Source of the DNA: an uncultured Porphyromonadaceae bacterium
Lineage (GTDB): Bacteria; Bacteroidota; Bacteroidia; Bacteroidales; Muribaculaceae
Length of the DNA: 33,265 nucleotides
NCBI GenBank assembly: GCA_947176295.1
Contig: CAMWQB010000018.1
Location: forward strand, 1 to 33,265
Direction of reading: 5' to 3'
In this document: one piece after another, positions 17,789 through 25,381 of the stretch
Layout: each line of letters opens with the position of its first letter
How positions within the stretch are numbered: the stretch's first letter is position 1
Position numbers and translations under genes: made by a program
The notes under the pieces: model-generated
Databases searched by the model: none
What the model was told of the DNA's origin: nothing
The model's input: the letters and a program-made list of their open reading frames with translations, nothing else

Positions 17789-18643
17789 ATGAAAAAATCA
17801 ACGAAGTACATCGGTAGTGCAGTTGCAATCCTCCTTGGTGTGGTTGTTGTTTCCCTTTCCGGCGAGAAAGCGGATGCCAACGAATCTGACCAGCTGCTGG
17901 AGGGTGTCGAAATTCCTGAAGGTTGTTCGAAGCTTGTCTTTTTCGACGAGTTCGATGCCGACGGTATGCCCGATTCAACTAAATGGACATGGGAAGAAGG
18001 TTATGTCCGTAACGGCGAAATGCAGTACTATACTAATGGTGCAAACGCATGGTGCGAGAATTCCCGTCTCATCATCGAGGCTCGGGCCGATAGCGCCATC
18101 ATCGACGGGCAGGTCTGCCCCGTAACTTCTGCAAGCATCACAACTAAAGATCGCGCCGCATGGAAATATTGCTACGTCGAGGTGCGCGCCAAACTCCCCT
18201 CCTTCCGTGGTTCATGGCCAGCGATATGGATGATGCCCGATGCCAATATCTACGGCGATTGGCCCAGAAGCGGCGAAATAGACATAATGGAACACGTCGG
18301 CTACGAACCCGGCAACATCCATTTTGCCGCCCATTCCGACAGATACAATCACATGCGCGGTATTCAGAAAAACTGCGTCTGTCCGGCCCCCGATTGCACG
18401 GCCGACTTCCACACATACGGCCTCCGGCGCGAGCCCGGAAAGATTTCCTGGTATTACGATGGCGTGGAAAAATTCTCGCTCGAAAAAGAAAACGACGCCG
18501 ACTGGACGTCCTGGCCTTTTGACTCCGATTTTTATCTGATCCTCAACTTCGCCGTTGGCGGAGGGTGGGGTGGCATGCAAGGCGTAGACATGGCCGGAAT
18601 GCCCGCACGATATGAAATAGACTACGTCCGTATTTTCCAATAA
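17789..18643 (+). CDS. Secreted GH16 endo-beta-glucanase (laminarinase-type), copy 1
   Basis: 284 residues: an N-terminal hydrophobic export signal without a lipobox cysteine, then a single GH16 jelly-roll catalytic domain. The active site GEIDIMEHVG gives nucleophile Glu163, Asp165 and acid/base Glu168. The ExDxxE spacing with the extra residue is typical of laminarinase-like GH16 enzymes, whereas lichenases use ExDxE. The substrate-binding strands GEMQYYTNG and SWPAIWMMP are also typical. Predicted role: internal cleavage of beta-1,3-glucan at the surface or in the periplasm. It heads a six-gene rightward run. It is clearly paralogous to the GH16 domain at 19544-20767 (shared EIPxGxSK, FDEF/HDEF, GYVR.GEMQYYT), suggesting tandem duplication. 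Confidence 0.93.
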   Translation: MKKSTKYIGSAVAILLGVVVVSLSGEKADANESDQLLEGVEIPEGCSKLVFFDEFDADGMPDSTKWTWEEGYVRNGEMQYYTNGANAWCENSRLIIEARADSAIIDGQVCPVTSASITTKDRAAWKYCYVEVRAKLPSFRGSWPAIWMMPDANIYGDWPRSGEIDIMEHVGYEPGNIHFAAHSDRYNHMRGIQKNCVCPAPDCTADFHTYGLRREPGKISWYYDGVEKFSLEKENDADWTSWPFDSDFYLILNFAVGGGWGGMQGVDMAGMPARYEIDYVRIFQ

Positions 18644-18673
18644 ACGAATAATCCCCTCTAAACCGATTATAAA

Positions 18674-19159
18674 ATGAAAAAAATCATCCTCGCTGCCATC
18701 GCGGCACTGGCTGTAGCTTGCCCGGCAAATACCGAAGCTCGCACTGTCCTGAAATATCAGACCCTCGTCAGCGACACGGAAGGAAAGCCCTTGGCCTCCG
18801 CCCCCGTTTCCTTCAACATCGTCATCCGTCAGGGCTCGGCCACCGGCAGCGCCGTCATATCCGAAACATTCTCCACCACGACCTCCGAAGCCGGCATCGC
18901 ATATCTCAATATCGGCGAGCAGAGTCAATACACAACTCTCGACGACCTCGATTGGGCAGGCTCGGTCTATTTCCTCGATATGAGCATCGACCGTGGTGCA
19001 GGCATGCAGAGCCTCGGGGCCACGCAGATCATGAGCGTGCCGCGTGCGATTTATGCCTCCACCGCAGGCGCTCTTGTTCTCGAATCGCCCTCGGGTAAGC
19101 GTTTCAAGGTTACGATCGACGACAACGGTCAGGTTTCCACACAGCCCATATCCGAATAA
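18674..19159 (+). CDS. Small exported stand-alone module, homologous to the N-terminus of GH16 copy 2
   Basis: 161 residues. The signal region (MKKIILAAIAALAVAC) could end in a weak lipobox at Cys16 or be cut after NTEA. The rest is one beta-rich domain with YQTLVSDTEGKPLA, SFNIVIRQG, TSEAGIAYLNIG, DDLDWAGSVYFLDMSID and MSVPRAIYASTAGAL. I recognise this pattern from many Bacteroidota surface proteins, where it precedes fibre-like, chaperone-type or C-terminal-sorted regions. The closing segment (GKRFKVTIDDNGQVST) matches the junction in GH16 copy 2 (GGRYTLAVDDNGRLST), where a catalytic domain follows; here the protein simply stops. Function is unknown; attachment, assembly or glycan binding are possible. 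It starts 30 bases after GH16 copy 1 and ends 4 bases before the next gene. Confidence 0.85.
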   Translation: MKKIILAAIAALAVACPANTEARTVLKYQTLVSDTEGKPLASAPVSFNIVIRQGSATGSAVISETFSTTTSEAGIAYLNIGEQSQYTTLDDLDWAGSVYFLDMSIDRGAGMQSLGATQIMSVPRAIYASTAGALVLESPSGKRFKVTIDDNGQVSTQPISE

Positions 19160-19163
19160 GCCC

Positions 19164-19529
19164 ATGACCTCCTTCCGCCATATCTTTTCAGCCGTGGCTT
19201 TAGCCTTCTCCTGCGTGGCATTCGCTCAGGGCGGCTTCACTCCACTGGGAGGATTCGGAGCCGGATGCTCCTTCTCCGTCGAGACGTCCGTTTCCGGCTC
19301 TGTCCGCGGCGACAACGGCTGGCACGTGAGCCACGGCTCTATGCCCGTCCATGCCGGAGCCTCTTCCAGCGGCATCGGTAGCGTAGAGACCGAGGTGCCC
19401 TCCGGAAAGTACGACATATATTCCCTCGACGGCCGCCATGTCGGTCCCGACCTCGAGAGCCTCGACCCCGGAATCTATATCATCTCTCAGAATGGCAAAG
19501 CTCGCAAATTCATAAAATCTGCCCGATAA
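19164..19529 (+). CDS. Small exported protein with a C-terminal sorting-type tail
   Basis: 121 residues from the ATG at 19164, chosen because it gives a clean signal peptide (MTSFRHIFSAVALAFSCVAFAQ) and begins 4 bases after the preceding stop. The frame is open further upstream, but that part overlaps the previous gene. The mature protein is a Gly/Ser-rich, low-complexity stretch (about 23-80) followed by a tail: GKYDIYSLDGRHVG, then LDPGIYIISQNGKARKFIK. The tail resembles the Por-type sorting domains on three other exported proteins in this locus. With almost no other folded domain, it looks like a tail with a flexible linker. Function is unknown. It lies 14 bases before GH16 copy 2, so the genes are probably co-transcribed. 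Confidence 0.78.
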   Translation: MTSFRHIFSAVALAFSCVAFAQGGFTPLGGFGAGCSFSVETSVSGSVRGDNGWHVSHGSMPVHAGASSSGIGSVETEVPSGKYDIYSLDGRHVGPDLESLDPGIYIISQNGKARKFIKSAR

Positions 19530-19543
19530 TACTCCCACACTAC

Positions 19544-20767
19544 ATGAATGTTTCCAAGCTAATCTCAGTCGCAGTATTTGCTCTCGCTGCCCACCTTGCT
19601 TCGGCCCAAGGATTCGTCTACTGTGCATCCATCTCCGCAAACGATGGTGCCCCCGCTGCAGGCGAGCACGTGAGCATGCGCTTCGATATAGTCGGCCGTG
19701 CCGGCACCACGCTCTATTCCGAAGTCCACGAAAATCTTCTCACCGATGCCAATGGCATGTTCAGCGCCATTGTCGGCACAGGAGAAGTTCTCGACGGTTC
19801 TTTCAACGCCATCGATTGGAGCGACGAGAGCCTGTCGGTGCATATCGAATATAAAGCCTCCGACGGCTCGGTGGTGAGCGATGTTCAGCCCGTGGCCTTC
19901 ACCCCTGCCTCCATCGGGGCCTCAACGGCTTCCACCCTCACCACTCCCCGCGGCAAGGGCGGCCGCTACACTCTCGCTGTCGACGACAACGGCCGTCTCT
20001 CCACCGTCCTCGACCCCTCCGAGCTCGTCGAGATTCCCGCTGGCTATTCTAAGATGATATTCCACGACGAATTCAATGTCGACGGCATGCTCGACCCCGA
20101 GTTCTGGGGATATGAAAAAGGCTATGTCCGCGGTGGCGAAATGCAATACTACACCGTTGCCCGCCCCGAAAACGCCTTCGTCAAGGACGGACGCCTCCAT
20201 ATCGTTACTCTCAACGACAACTGGAAGGACGAGAACGGCGACACCCATGCCGTTACCTCCGCCAGCGTTACGACCAAGGATAAAGTAAAGTTCACCTACG
20301 GACGCGTCGACATCCGCGCCAAGCTTCCTATCTGCCTCGGCTCCTGGCCTGCACTGTGGATGATGCCCAACGACGACGTCTACGGCTACTGGCCCAACAG
20401 CGGCGAAATCGACATTATCGAGCACGTAGGTTTCAACCCCTACACCATCTACTTCACCGCCCATTGCGCCGAGCAGAACGGCGACAACAACAAATATCAC
20501 AGCTCGGCCTCTGTGCCCACGTGCACATCCGATTTCCACGTCTACTCCCTCGAGTGGAGTGCAAACCGTCTCGACTGGCTCGTCGACGGACGCCGCAAAT
20601 GGACGGTAGTCAAGAATTCCAATACCTGGCGCGGATGGCCATACAACAAGGACTTCTACATGATAATGAACACGGCCTTCGGCGGTAGCTGGGGCGGACA
20701 GCGTGGCGTAGACCTCGAAGCGCTTCCCATCACCTTCGAAATAGACTATATCCGAATCTTCCAATAA
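19544..20767 (+). CDS. Secreted GH16 endo-beta-glucanase (laminarinase-type), copy 2, with N-terminal module
   Basis: 407 residues. Signal peptide 1-21 (cut near ASAQ). Residues about 22-158 form the same module as the preceding 161-residue protein (FVYCASISANDGAPAA, SEVHENLLTDANGMFSAIVG, FNAIDWSDESLSV). Residues about 165-405 are the GH16 domain with GEIDIIEHVGF (Glu288, Asp290, Glu293), GEMQYYTVA, SWPALWMMP and a C-terminal ITFEIDYIRIFQ strand. The ExDxxE site points to beta-1,3-glucan. No lipobox or C-terminal sorting tail is seen. The N-terminal module may tether or position the enzyme (inference). It differs from copy 1 by the fused module and by loop changes. Confidence 0.93.
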   Translation: MNVSKLISVAVFALAAHLASAQGFVYCASISANDGAPAAGEHVSMRFDIVGRAGTTLYSEVHENLLTDANGMFSAIVGTGEVLDGSFNAIDWSDESLSVHIEYKASDGSVVSDVQPVAFTPASIGASTASTLTTPRGKGGRYTLAVDDNGRLSTVLDPSELVEIPAGYSKMIFHDEFNVDGMLDPEFWGYEKGYVRGGEMQYYTVARPENAFVKDGRLHIVTLNDNWKDENGDTHAVTSASVTTKDKVKFTYGRVDIRAKLPICLGSWPALWMMPNDDVYGYWPNSGEIDIIEHVGFNPYTIYFTAHCAEQNGDNNKYHSSASVPTCTSDFHVYSLEWSANRLDWLVDGRRKWTVVKNSNTWRGWPYNKDFYMIMNTAFGGSWGGQRGVDLEALPITFEIDYIRIFQ

Positions 20768-20803
20768 AAAAATCAAATTACTAAATACTAAACCCACAAA
20801 TCT

Positions 20804-22261
20804 ATGCAGAAAAAGTTACTTTCCGCCATGACAGCTATGGCGCTCGGCACTGCCTCCATGTTTGCCGCTGATTTCTATGTTGCCCTCAACGGCGATGACT
20901 CCAATCCCGGCACGGAAGCTGCTCCATTCGGTTCCCCCGAAGCCGCCTTCCTCGCTGTGGCTAACCTTGGCTCTGAACCCTGCAACGTATATCTTCAGAA
21001 AGATGCAACCTTCAAGGTTGGCACAATCCGTGTTGAAGACAATTGCAACGTATGCGTATATGGCGATAACTCGACCTTCAAGGCCGACGACGTTTCCGGT
21101 CGCGACGGCGGTCAGGGTCTCCGCATCATGCGTCTCGGCAAGAACACAAACGTCAAGATTTCCGGCGTTAACTTCATGAATGGTCGCCAGACCGACTACT
21201 TTGCCGGCGGTGCTATCTTCTCCCTCGGTAAGAGCCTCGAAGTCGACAACTGCTCCTTTATCGACAACGAAGCCGGTTCGGCCGGCGGCGCAATCGCTTC
21301 CCGCGGACACTACGTCAAGATCACCAACTCTTACTTCGGCGGCAACTTCACCCGTGGCGGTGGCGCCACAGGGGCTGCAATCTCGATGGTCGGCAATGCC
21401 GACGCCGAACACTTCGGCGAGCTCTATATCGAAAACTGTGCCTTCGAAGGCAACGAAGCTCTCGAAGGTGGCGGCCACGCTACTGTCATAAGCATCTACG
21501 ACTCCTGCCTCGACGTGATGTACTCTCTCACCGGCAAGGTTTCCGTCATCAACTGCACATTCCTCAACAATAAGAATGTGCAGCCCTACCAGGCCGACAT
21601 CGACATCTCCGACAACAGCGACTGCTCGCTCTATATGGTGAACAACACGATCGTCAACGACGAGGTTGGCCTCGGTCTCTTCTTCCAGGCTGCGCCCATC
21701 TATCTCTTCAACAACTTCATCTATGCCACAAAGCAGGGCATCAATGCCCAGCTCTCTGTGGCCGACGGACGCGACCCCATGGTTGCCGTTTCCAACGTCA
21801 TCATCGGTGGCGAAGCTGCTGTCAGCGACGAAGTCGACGACGCTATGCTCAAGAATTCCGAATATAACAACACCCTCGGCACGGCTGCCAACAATGCCCT
21901 CGCATCCTTCGGCATGTCCGCCAAGATGACACGCAGCGGCAACATCGGCTACCTCGCAATCGGCAGCTCCTCCAAGCTCATCGACAAAGGCATCGCCGAC
22001 TCCGCAGTCTACACAGGTGGCGAAAACATCATTCCCGCAACCGACTGCCGCGGTTACGTAGCCCAGACCGGCGGCAAGGACATCGGCGCATTCGAATATG
22101 GTGCCGTTGCTCCCGTGGGCGGTGTCGCAGGCGTAGTCGTCGACAATCAGGATGCCCCCGCTGTTTACTACAACCTTCAGGGCGTGCAGGTCCAGAACCC
22201 CTCCAAGGGCCTCTACATCGAACGTCGCGGCAACGCTGCCCGCAAGGTTTACATCAAGTAA
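20804..22261 (+). CDS. Exported right-handed beta-helix protein with sorting-type tail
   Basis: 485 residues. Signal peptide (MQKKLLSAMTAMALGTASMFAA), then FYVALNGDDSNPGTEAAPFGSPEAA, the usual opening of pectate-lyase-like or DUF1565-type beta-helices. Repeated strands with G/N-rich turns follow (NVKISGVNFMNG, NCSFIDNEAGSAGGAI, NSYFGGNFTRGGG, NCAFEGNEAL, NCTFLNNKNV), up to DKGIADSAVY and TDCRGY in the manner of choice-of-anchor proteins. The last 55 residues (YYNLQGVQVQNPSKGLYIE and a basic end) form a Por-type sorting-like tail. I could not assign a known polysaccharide lyase or hydrolase active site. It lies 36 bases after GH16 copy 2. It may bind glycan or act on a substituted glycan; this is unproven. 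Confidence 0.82.
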   Translation: MQKKLLSAMTAMALGTASMFAADFYVALNGDDSNPGTEAAPFGSPEAAFLAVANLGSEPCNVYLQKDATFKVGTIRVEDNCNVCVYGDNSTFKADDVSGRDGGQGLRIMRLGKNTNVKISGVNFMNGRQTDYFAGGAIFSLGKSLEVDNCSFIDNEAGSAGGAIASRGHYVKITNSYFGGNFTRGGGATGAAISMVGNADAEHFGELYIENCAFEGNEALEGGGHATVISIYDSCLDVMYSLTGKVSVINCTFLNNKNVQPYQADIDISDNSDCSLYMVNNTIVNDEVGLGLFFQAAPIYLFNNFIYATKQGINAQLSVADGRDPMVAVSNVIIGGEAAVSDEVDDAMLKNSEYNNTLGTAANNALASFGMSAKMTRSGNIGYLAIGSSSKLIDKGIADSAVYTGGENIIPATDCRGYVAQTGGKDIGAFEYGAVAPVGGVAGVVVDNQDAPAVYYNLQGVQVQNPSKGLYIERRGNAARKVYIK

Positions 22262-22324
22262 TCTCCCGGGTAGCCCCCCCTCCCCCCGTATCCCTGAAAA
22301 TCTAAGACCATCAAGACTACAATC

Positions 22325-24025
22325 ATGAAGCGTATAGCAATTGTAGCGGTAACTCTTGGCATGGTGGCTTCGGCCACCTTTGCCAAAGAGTTGACCGTAA
22401 CACATAAATCCTGGTCCAATTTTGCCGGATTAAAGCAAGAGTTTAGCGACGCTATGGCAGAAGCCGGCATTGCTTCCTACGACGAAATCACAAAACTAAA
22501 GATTATCTCCGAGGAGCACGCCAATCTCGATAACTCATATTTTTCCGAAGCTTTCGACTTAGCCGATCCTTCGAATCCCGAGTCCGGCACCAAGCTTTTC
22601 AACCTCCTTGCAAATCTCGAGGAGATGGATTTCTCCGAAGCCCGTTTCAACACCGGCGACAACCAGGACTGTCTCCCACCCGGCGGCGACACCGACGGCA
22701 GCGGATTCATGTCCTACATGGCAAAGCTCCGCAAAGTCATTCTGCCCGACGGTCTCCGTCTTGTCAGCGGTGGAGCCTTCAAAGGCTGTCCCAAGCTTGT
22801 TACGGTCGAAATCCCTTCCTCCGTCATCAACATCGGCGCAGGTGCTTTCCGCGACTGTCCCTCGATTGTCATCGATAAGCTCCCCGAGAGCCTCACAAAG
22901 ATTGGCGACAACGCATTCTGCATGACCAACGGCTCCTCCAAGGTTCCCGGCGTTACCATCAGCGAGCTCCCCGAAGGCGTTTTCACAATCGGCTCAAGCG
23001 CATTCAACAACACTAATGTCTCCTTCTCAAAGCTTCCCGAAGGATTGACCCACCTGGGCGACAAGGCATTCCGCAACACCAACGTTACGATCAGCAGCTT
23101 CCCCGAATCGCTCTTCGAGTCTGGCTCGTCTTTAGGCTCCGCTGCTTTCGTGAATTGCGACGGCATCACCGAGTTTACTATTCCCGCCTGTGTAAAGTCT
23201 CTCCCCAACCAGACCTTCTGGCCCGCTACAGCCACCCTCGAGCGCACCTTCATCTGCTACGCCACCACTCCTCCTACGGCAGCTATCGAGGCATCTGCCA
23301 ATCAGTATCGTGGCGTCTTCGGTCCCACCCGCAACACCACCTCCGGCAAGGACATGAGCTTCATCACATTCTTCGTGCCCGAAGAGATCTTCGACAAATA
23401 CGAAGCCACCTCGCCCTACAGCGAAATGAACGTCATGAAAATCTTCACCGCCAAGGACCGTGAAGTCTCCGACTTCTTCCAGTTCAGCCACGACGTTGAA
23501 GGCGAAGGCGTCGATCACATGATTCGCAGCGTGCGCGAGAACGTGAACGGCGAGTACATCGAACCCGTGTTCGACCGCGAGCGCACATACACTCTCCTTT
23601 TCACGCCCAACAGCGACGTAAGCCTCTCCTACATCACCCGAATCGAAATCATCGAGCAGGCTCCCGAAATTTACTACAGCGTCCGCGCTCGTGCCGGCGA
23701 AGAGACCGAATCCGGCAACGATGACGACACCGATCCCAACATCATCTACGATGGCCTCAAGAGCAATCCCGGCAAGCTTCTCATGCCCATCGAAGTGGAC
23801 GTCCCCCTCAAGGCCGATTCCAAGGTCAAGGTGTCCATGGCTCCCGCCGACGGCATTATCACCGGAGTTGACGCCCCCGCCGTTTCCGACAACGCATATA
23901 GCTATGTCTTCAATCTCCAGGGCATCCGCGTTGCCGAAGGCCGTAATCCCGACCTCTCTGCCATGCCCGCAGGAATATATATCATACGAACGGCTGCTTC
24001 CGTCCGCAAGGTTGTAGTCAAGTAA
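22325..24025 (+). CDS. Exported BspA-like leucine-rich-repeat protein with sorting-type tail
   Basis: 566 residues. Signal peptide (ending ATFAK). LRR_5/BspA-type repeats run from about 120 to 300, e.g. LRKVILPDGLRLVSGGAF, LVTVEIPSSVINIGAGAF and LPESLTKIGDNAF, with the typical spacing of about 23 residues. A beta-rich region follows, including ITFFVPEEIFDKYEATSPY, which is common after BspA repeats. The tail (YVFNLQGIRVAEG, MPAGIYIIRTAASVRKVVVK) matches the sorting-like ends of its neighbours. BspA-like proteins usually mediate binding to proteins, host surfaces or other cells. Its place at the end of a beta-glucanase operon is unusual and may indicate adhesion to glucan-bearing particles (inference). 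A terminator follows about 85 bases downstream. Confidence 0.87.
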   Translation: MKRIAIVAVTLGMVASATFAKELTVTHKSWSNFAGLKQEFSDAMAEAGIASYDEITKLKIISEEHANLDNSYFSEAFDLADPSNPESGTKLFNLLANLEEMDFSEARFNTGDNQDCLPPGGDTDGSGFMSYMAKLRKVILPDGLRLVSGGAFKGCPKLVTVEIPSSVINIGAGAFRDCPSIVIDKLPESLTKIGDNAFCMTNGSSKVPGVTISELPEGVFTIGSSAFNNTNVSFSKLPEGLTHLGDKAFRNTNVTISSFPESLFESGSSLGSAAFVNCDGITEFTIPACVKSLPNQTFWPATATLERTFICYATTPPTAAIEASANQYRGVFGPTRNTTSGKDMSFITFFVPEEIFDKYEATSPYSEMNVMKIFTAKDREVSDFFQFSHDVEGEGVDHMIRSVRENVNGEYIEPVFDRERTYTLLFTPNSDVSLSYITRIEIIEQAPEIYYSVRARAGEETESGNDDDTDPNIIYDGLKSNPGKLLMPIEVDVPLKADSKVKVSMAPADGIITGVDAPAVSDNAYSYVFNLQGIRVAEGRNPDLSAMPAGIYIIRTAASVRKVVVK

Positions 24026-24110
24026 TATGGAAAGATGTTGTTAATTGATGTGTTTATGTTTGATTGATAGGTAAATCCCCAACCTATAAATTGTTTTTAG
24101 GTAAAGAAGG

Positions 24111-24154
24111 TCGCACGGGCGTTTCGTTTAGGAAACGTCCGTGCGATTGTTTTG
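24111..24154. terminator. Terminator between converging operons
   Basis: A 15-bp stem (TCGCACGGGCGTTTC at 24111-24125 with GAAACGTCCGTGCGA at 24132-24146, one G-U pair) with a 6-base loop is followed by TTGTTTT on the plus strand. It ends the exported-protein operon and probably also the converging fimbrillin gene, whose minus-strand tail is less T-rich. A smaller hairpin (ATAGGT 24067-24072 with ACCTAT 24082-24087) precedes it. Confidence 0.85.
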
Positions 24155-24174
24155 TCAGGTCTGTATTCTTAAGC

Positions 24175-25275
24175 TTAGATCTTCGTCTTCGGGAAGGTAG
24201 GAGTCATAGGCGTCGGGATGTTGGCATCAACCCAGTCCTCGACATTCACCTTGAATTTGATTTCACCCAGGATAGGTTCGCCGGGATTAGGATCGTCAGG
24301 ATCCACATTGCCTGCGCCATTCGTAAAGTCAAGGATGTAGATATATTTCTTGCCCTGTTCCCAGGTGCCCGACAGAGGAATCGAAGCCCATGCATACTGG
24401 CGCAGCTGGCCGCTTTCATCCTTCTGCGTATCGTTCGAGAAAGGATACATTCTGTAGCCGTTGTCCTTACGGGTTATCTGCACAAGCACACTCAGATAAG
24501 CTTCGCGAGCCACGTTGTCAGGGTCATTCGTAGGCGACCAAGGTCTCAGCGTCTGAGGCAGAAGCATTGCATTCCCCGAAGGACCCATGATCGATTGCGG
24601 CGTCGAACCAAGTGTCACTTCATCGCAGCTGCTCGTGTATACCTGCGTGTCGTGCCAGTCGTCGAGCGTCCACTCGTTGGTCGTGAAGTCGAATGTTCCC
24701 ATGTATTCAGGGCGTCCGATTCTCACACCCGTCACCTTGTAGTTGTAAGTTTGGTTGTCCGACTTGGCCTGGATTTCAATCTGCGATAGTCTGTGGTAGA
24801 AATCCAGTTCCACACCTGTCGTCGCATTGTCTTTCTTGTTGCCCGTAGCGCTTGCCGTGATAAAGTCCACCTGGTCGGCGATGTCTTCTGCAACGGCGAA
24901 GTTCTCAAGCGTCAGCCCTGCCTTGCCGTTTTGCGTCGTGATGTCGGCGCCAAGGGCATCGGCCGACGGCGAATAGGAGAAGAACTCAAGGTCCACTTTG
25001 TTTTCGGGCCAGTCGTATTTGGCGCCCGACGACGTAAAGAAGGAATCCGAGCCTTTCACGAAATTCACGTTCTCGAAATACGGGGTCGTCCCGTCGAATG
25101 CCGTTACGTAGATCGAACTCAGGTTAGCGTTCGTCGTTTCGGTGGCACGTGATGATATGCCGGATCGGAAAGAGATGGCCTCATCGGTCGTTCTCACGCT
25201 CACAGGTTCATCGTTTGCACATGAGGCAAGCGTGAGCGCTGACAGAGCAACGAAAAGAAATGGTGTGTGTCTCAT
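24175..25275 (-). CDS. Fimbrillin-family (Mfa-like) lipoprotein
   Basis: 366 residues. A lipoprotein signal peptide has Cys19 (LTLASCANDEP). The mature part shows the Bacteroidales fimbrillin pattern: ISFRSGISSRATETT, then YDWPENKVDLEFFSYSP, a YHRLSQIEIQAK segment with the family's H-x-L-S/A-x-I/V character, and YIYILDFTNGAG near the end of the second domain. In known Bacteroidales pilins, lipidation brings the protein to the outer membrane and proteolysis after an arginine exposes a groove for donor-strand polymerisation. Arg43 (SSR before ATE) is a plausible site here; that is inference. It is the third gene of the leftward fimbrial cluster, 106 bases after the DUF5119 gene. It could be a shaft or a tip subunit. 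Confidence 0.87.
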   Translation of the reverse strand: MRHTPFLFVALSALTLASCANDEPVSVRTTDEAISFRSGISSRATETTNANLSSIYVTAFDGTTPYFENVNFVKGSDSFFTSSGAKYDWPENKVDLEFFSYSPSADALGADITTQNGKAGLTLENFAVAEDIADQVDFITASATGNKKDNATTGVELDFYHRLSQIEIQAKSDNQTYNYKVTGVRIGRPEYMGTFDFTTNEWTLDDWHDTQVYTSSCDEVTLGSTPQSIMGPSGNAMLLPQTLRPWSPTNDPDNVAREAYLSVLVQITRKDNGYRMYPFSNDTQKDESGQLRQYAWASIPLSGTWEQGKKYIYILDFTNGAGNVDPDDPNPGEPILGEIKFKVNVEDWVDANIPTPMTPTFPKTKI

Positions 25276-25381
25276 AATATGTTAGTGTTAGTGATTTTAT
25301 TTCCAGTTTTTTCAGAGGTCTTTTTGTTGCGGCCTTCAATAATTATAACAATTTGCTTTACGGATAGTTCGCTCGGAGGTA

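Noticed and set aside
22262-22324. C-rich runs between the beta-helix and LRR genes as a regulatory element
   Set aside because: The short C runs form no hairpin I can support and match no promoter box; they look like ordinary intergenic sequence within an operon.
20816-22405. A 529-codon minus-strand open frame opposite the beta-helix gene
   Set aside because: The translation is a low-information Val/Gly/Ala/Asp-rich mirror of strongly biased codons in the real gene, with no start context or domain.
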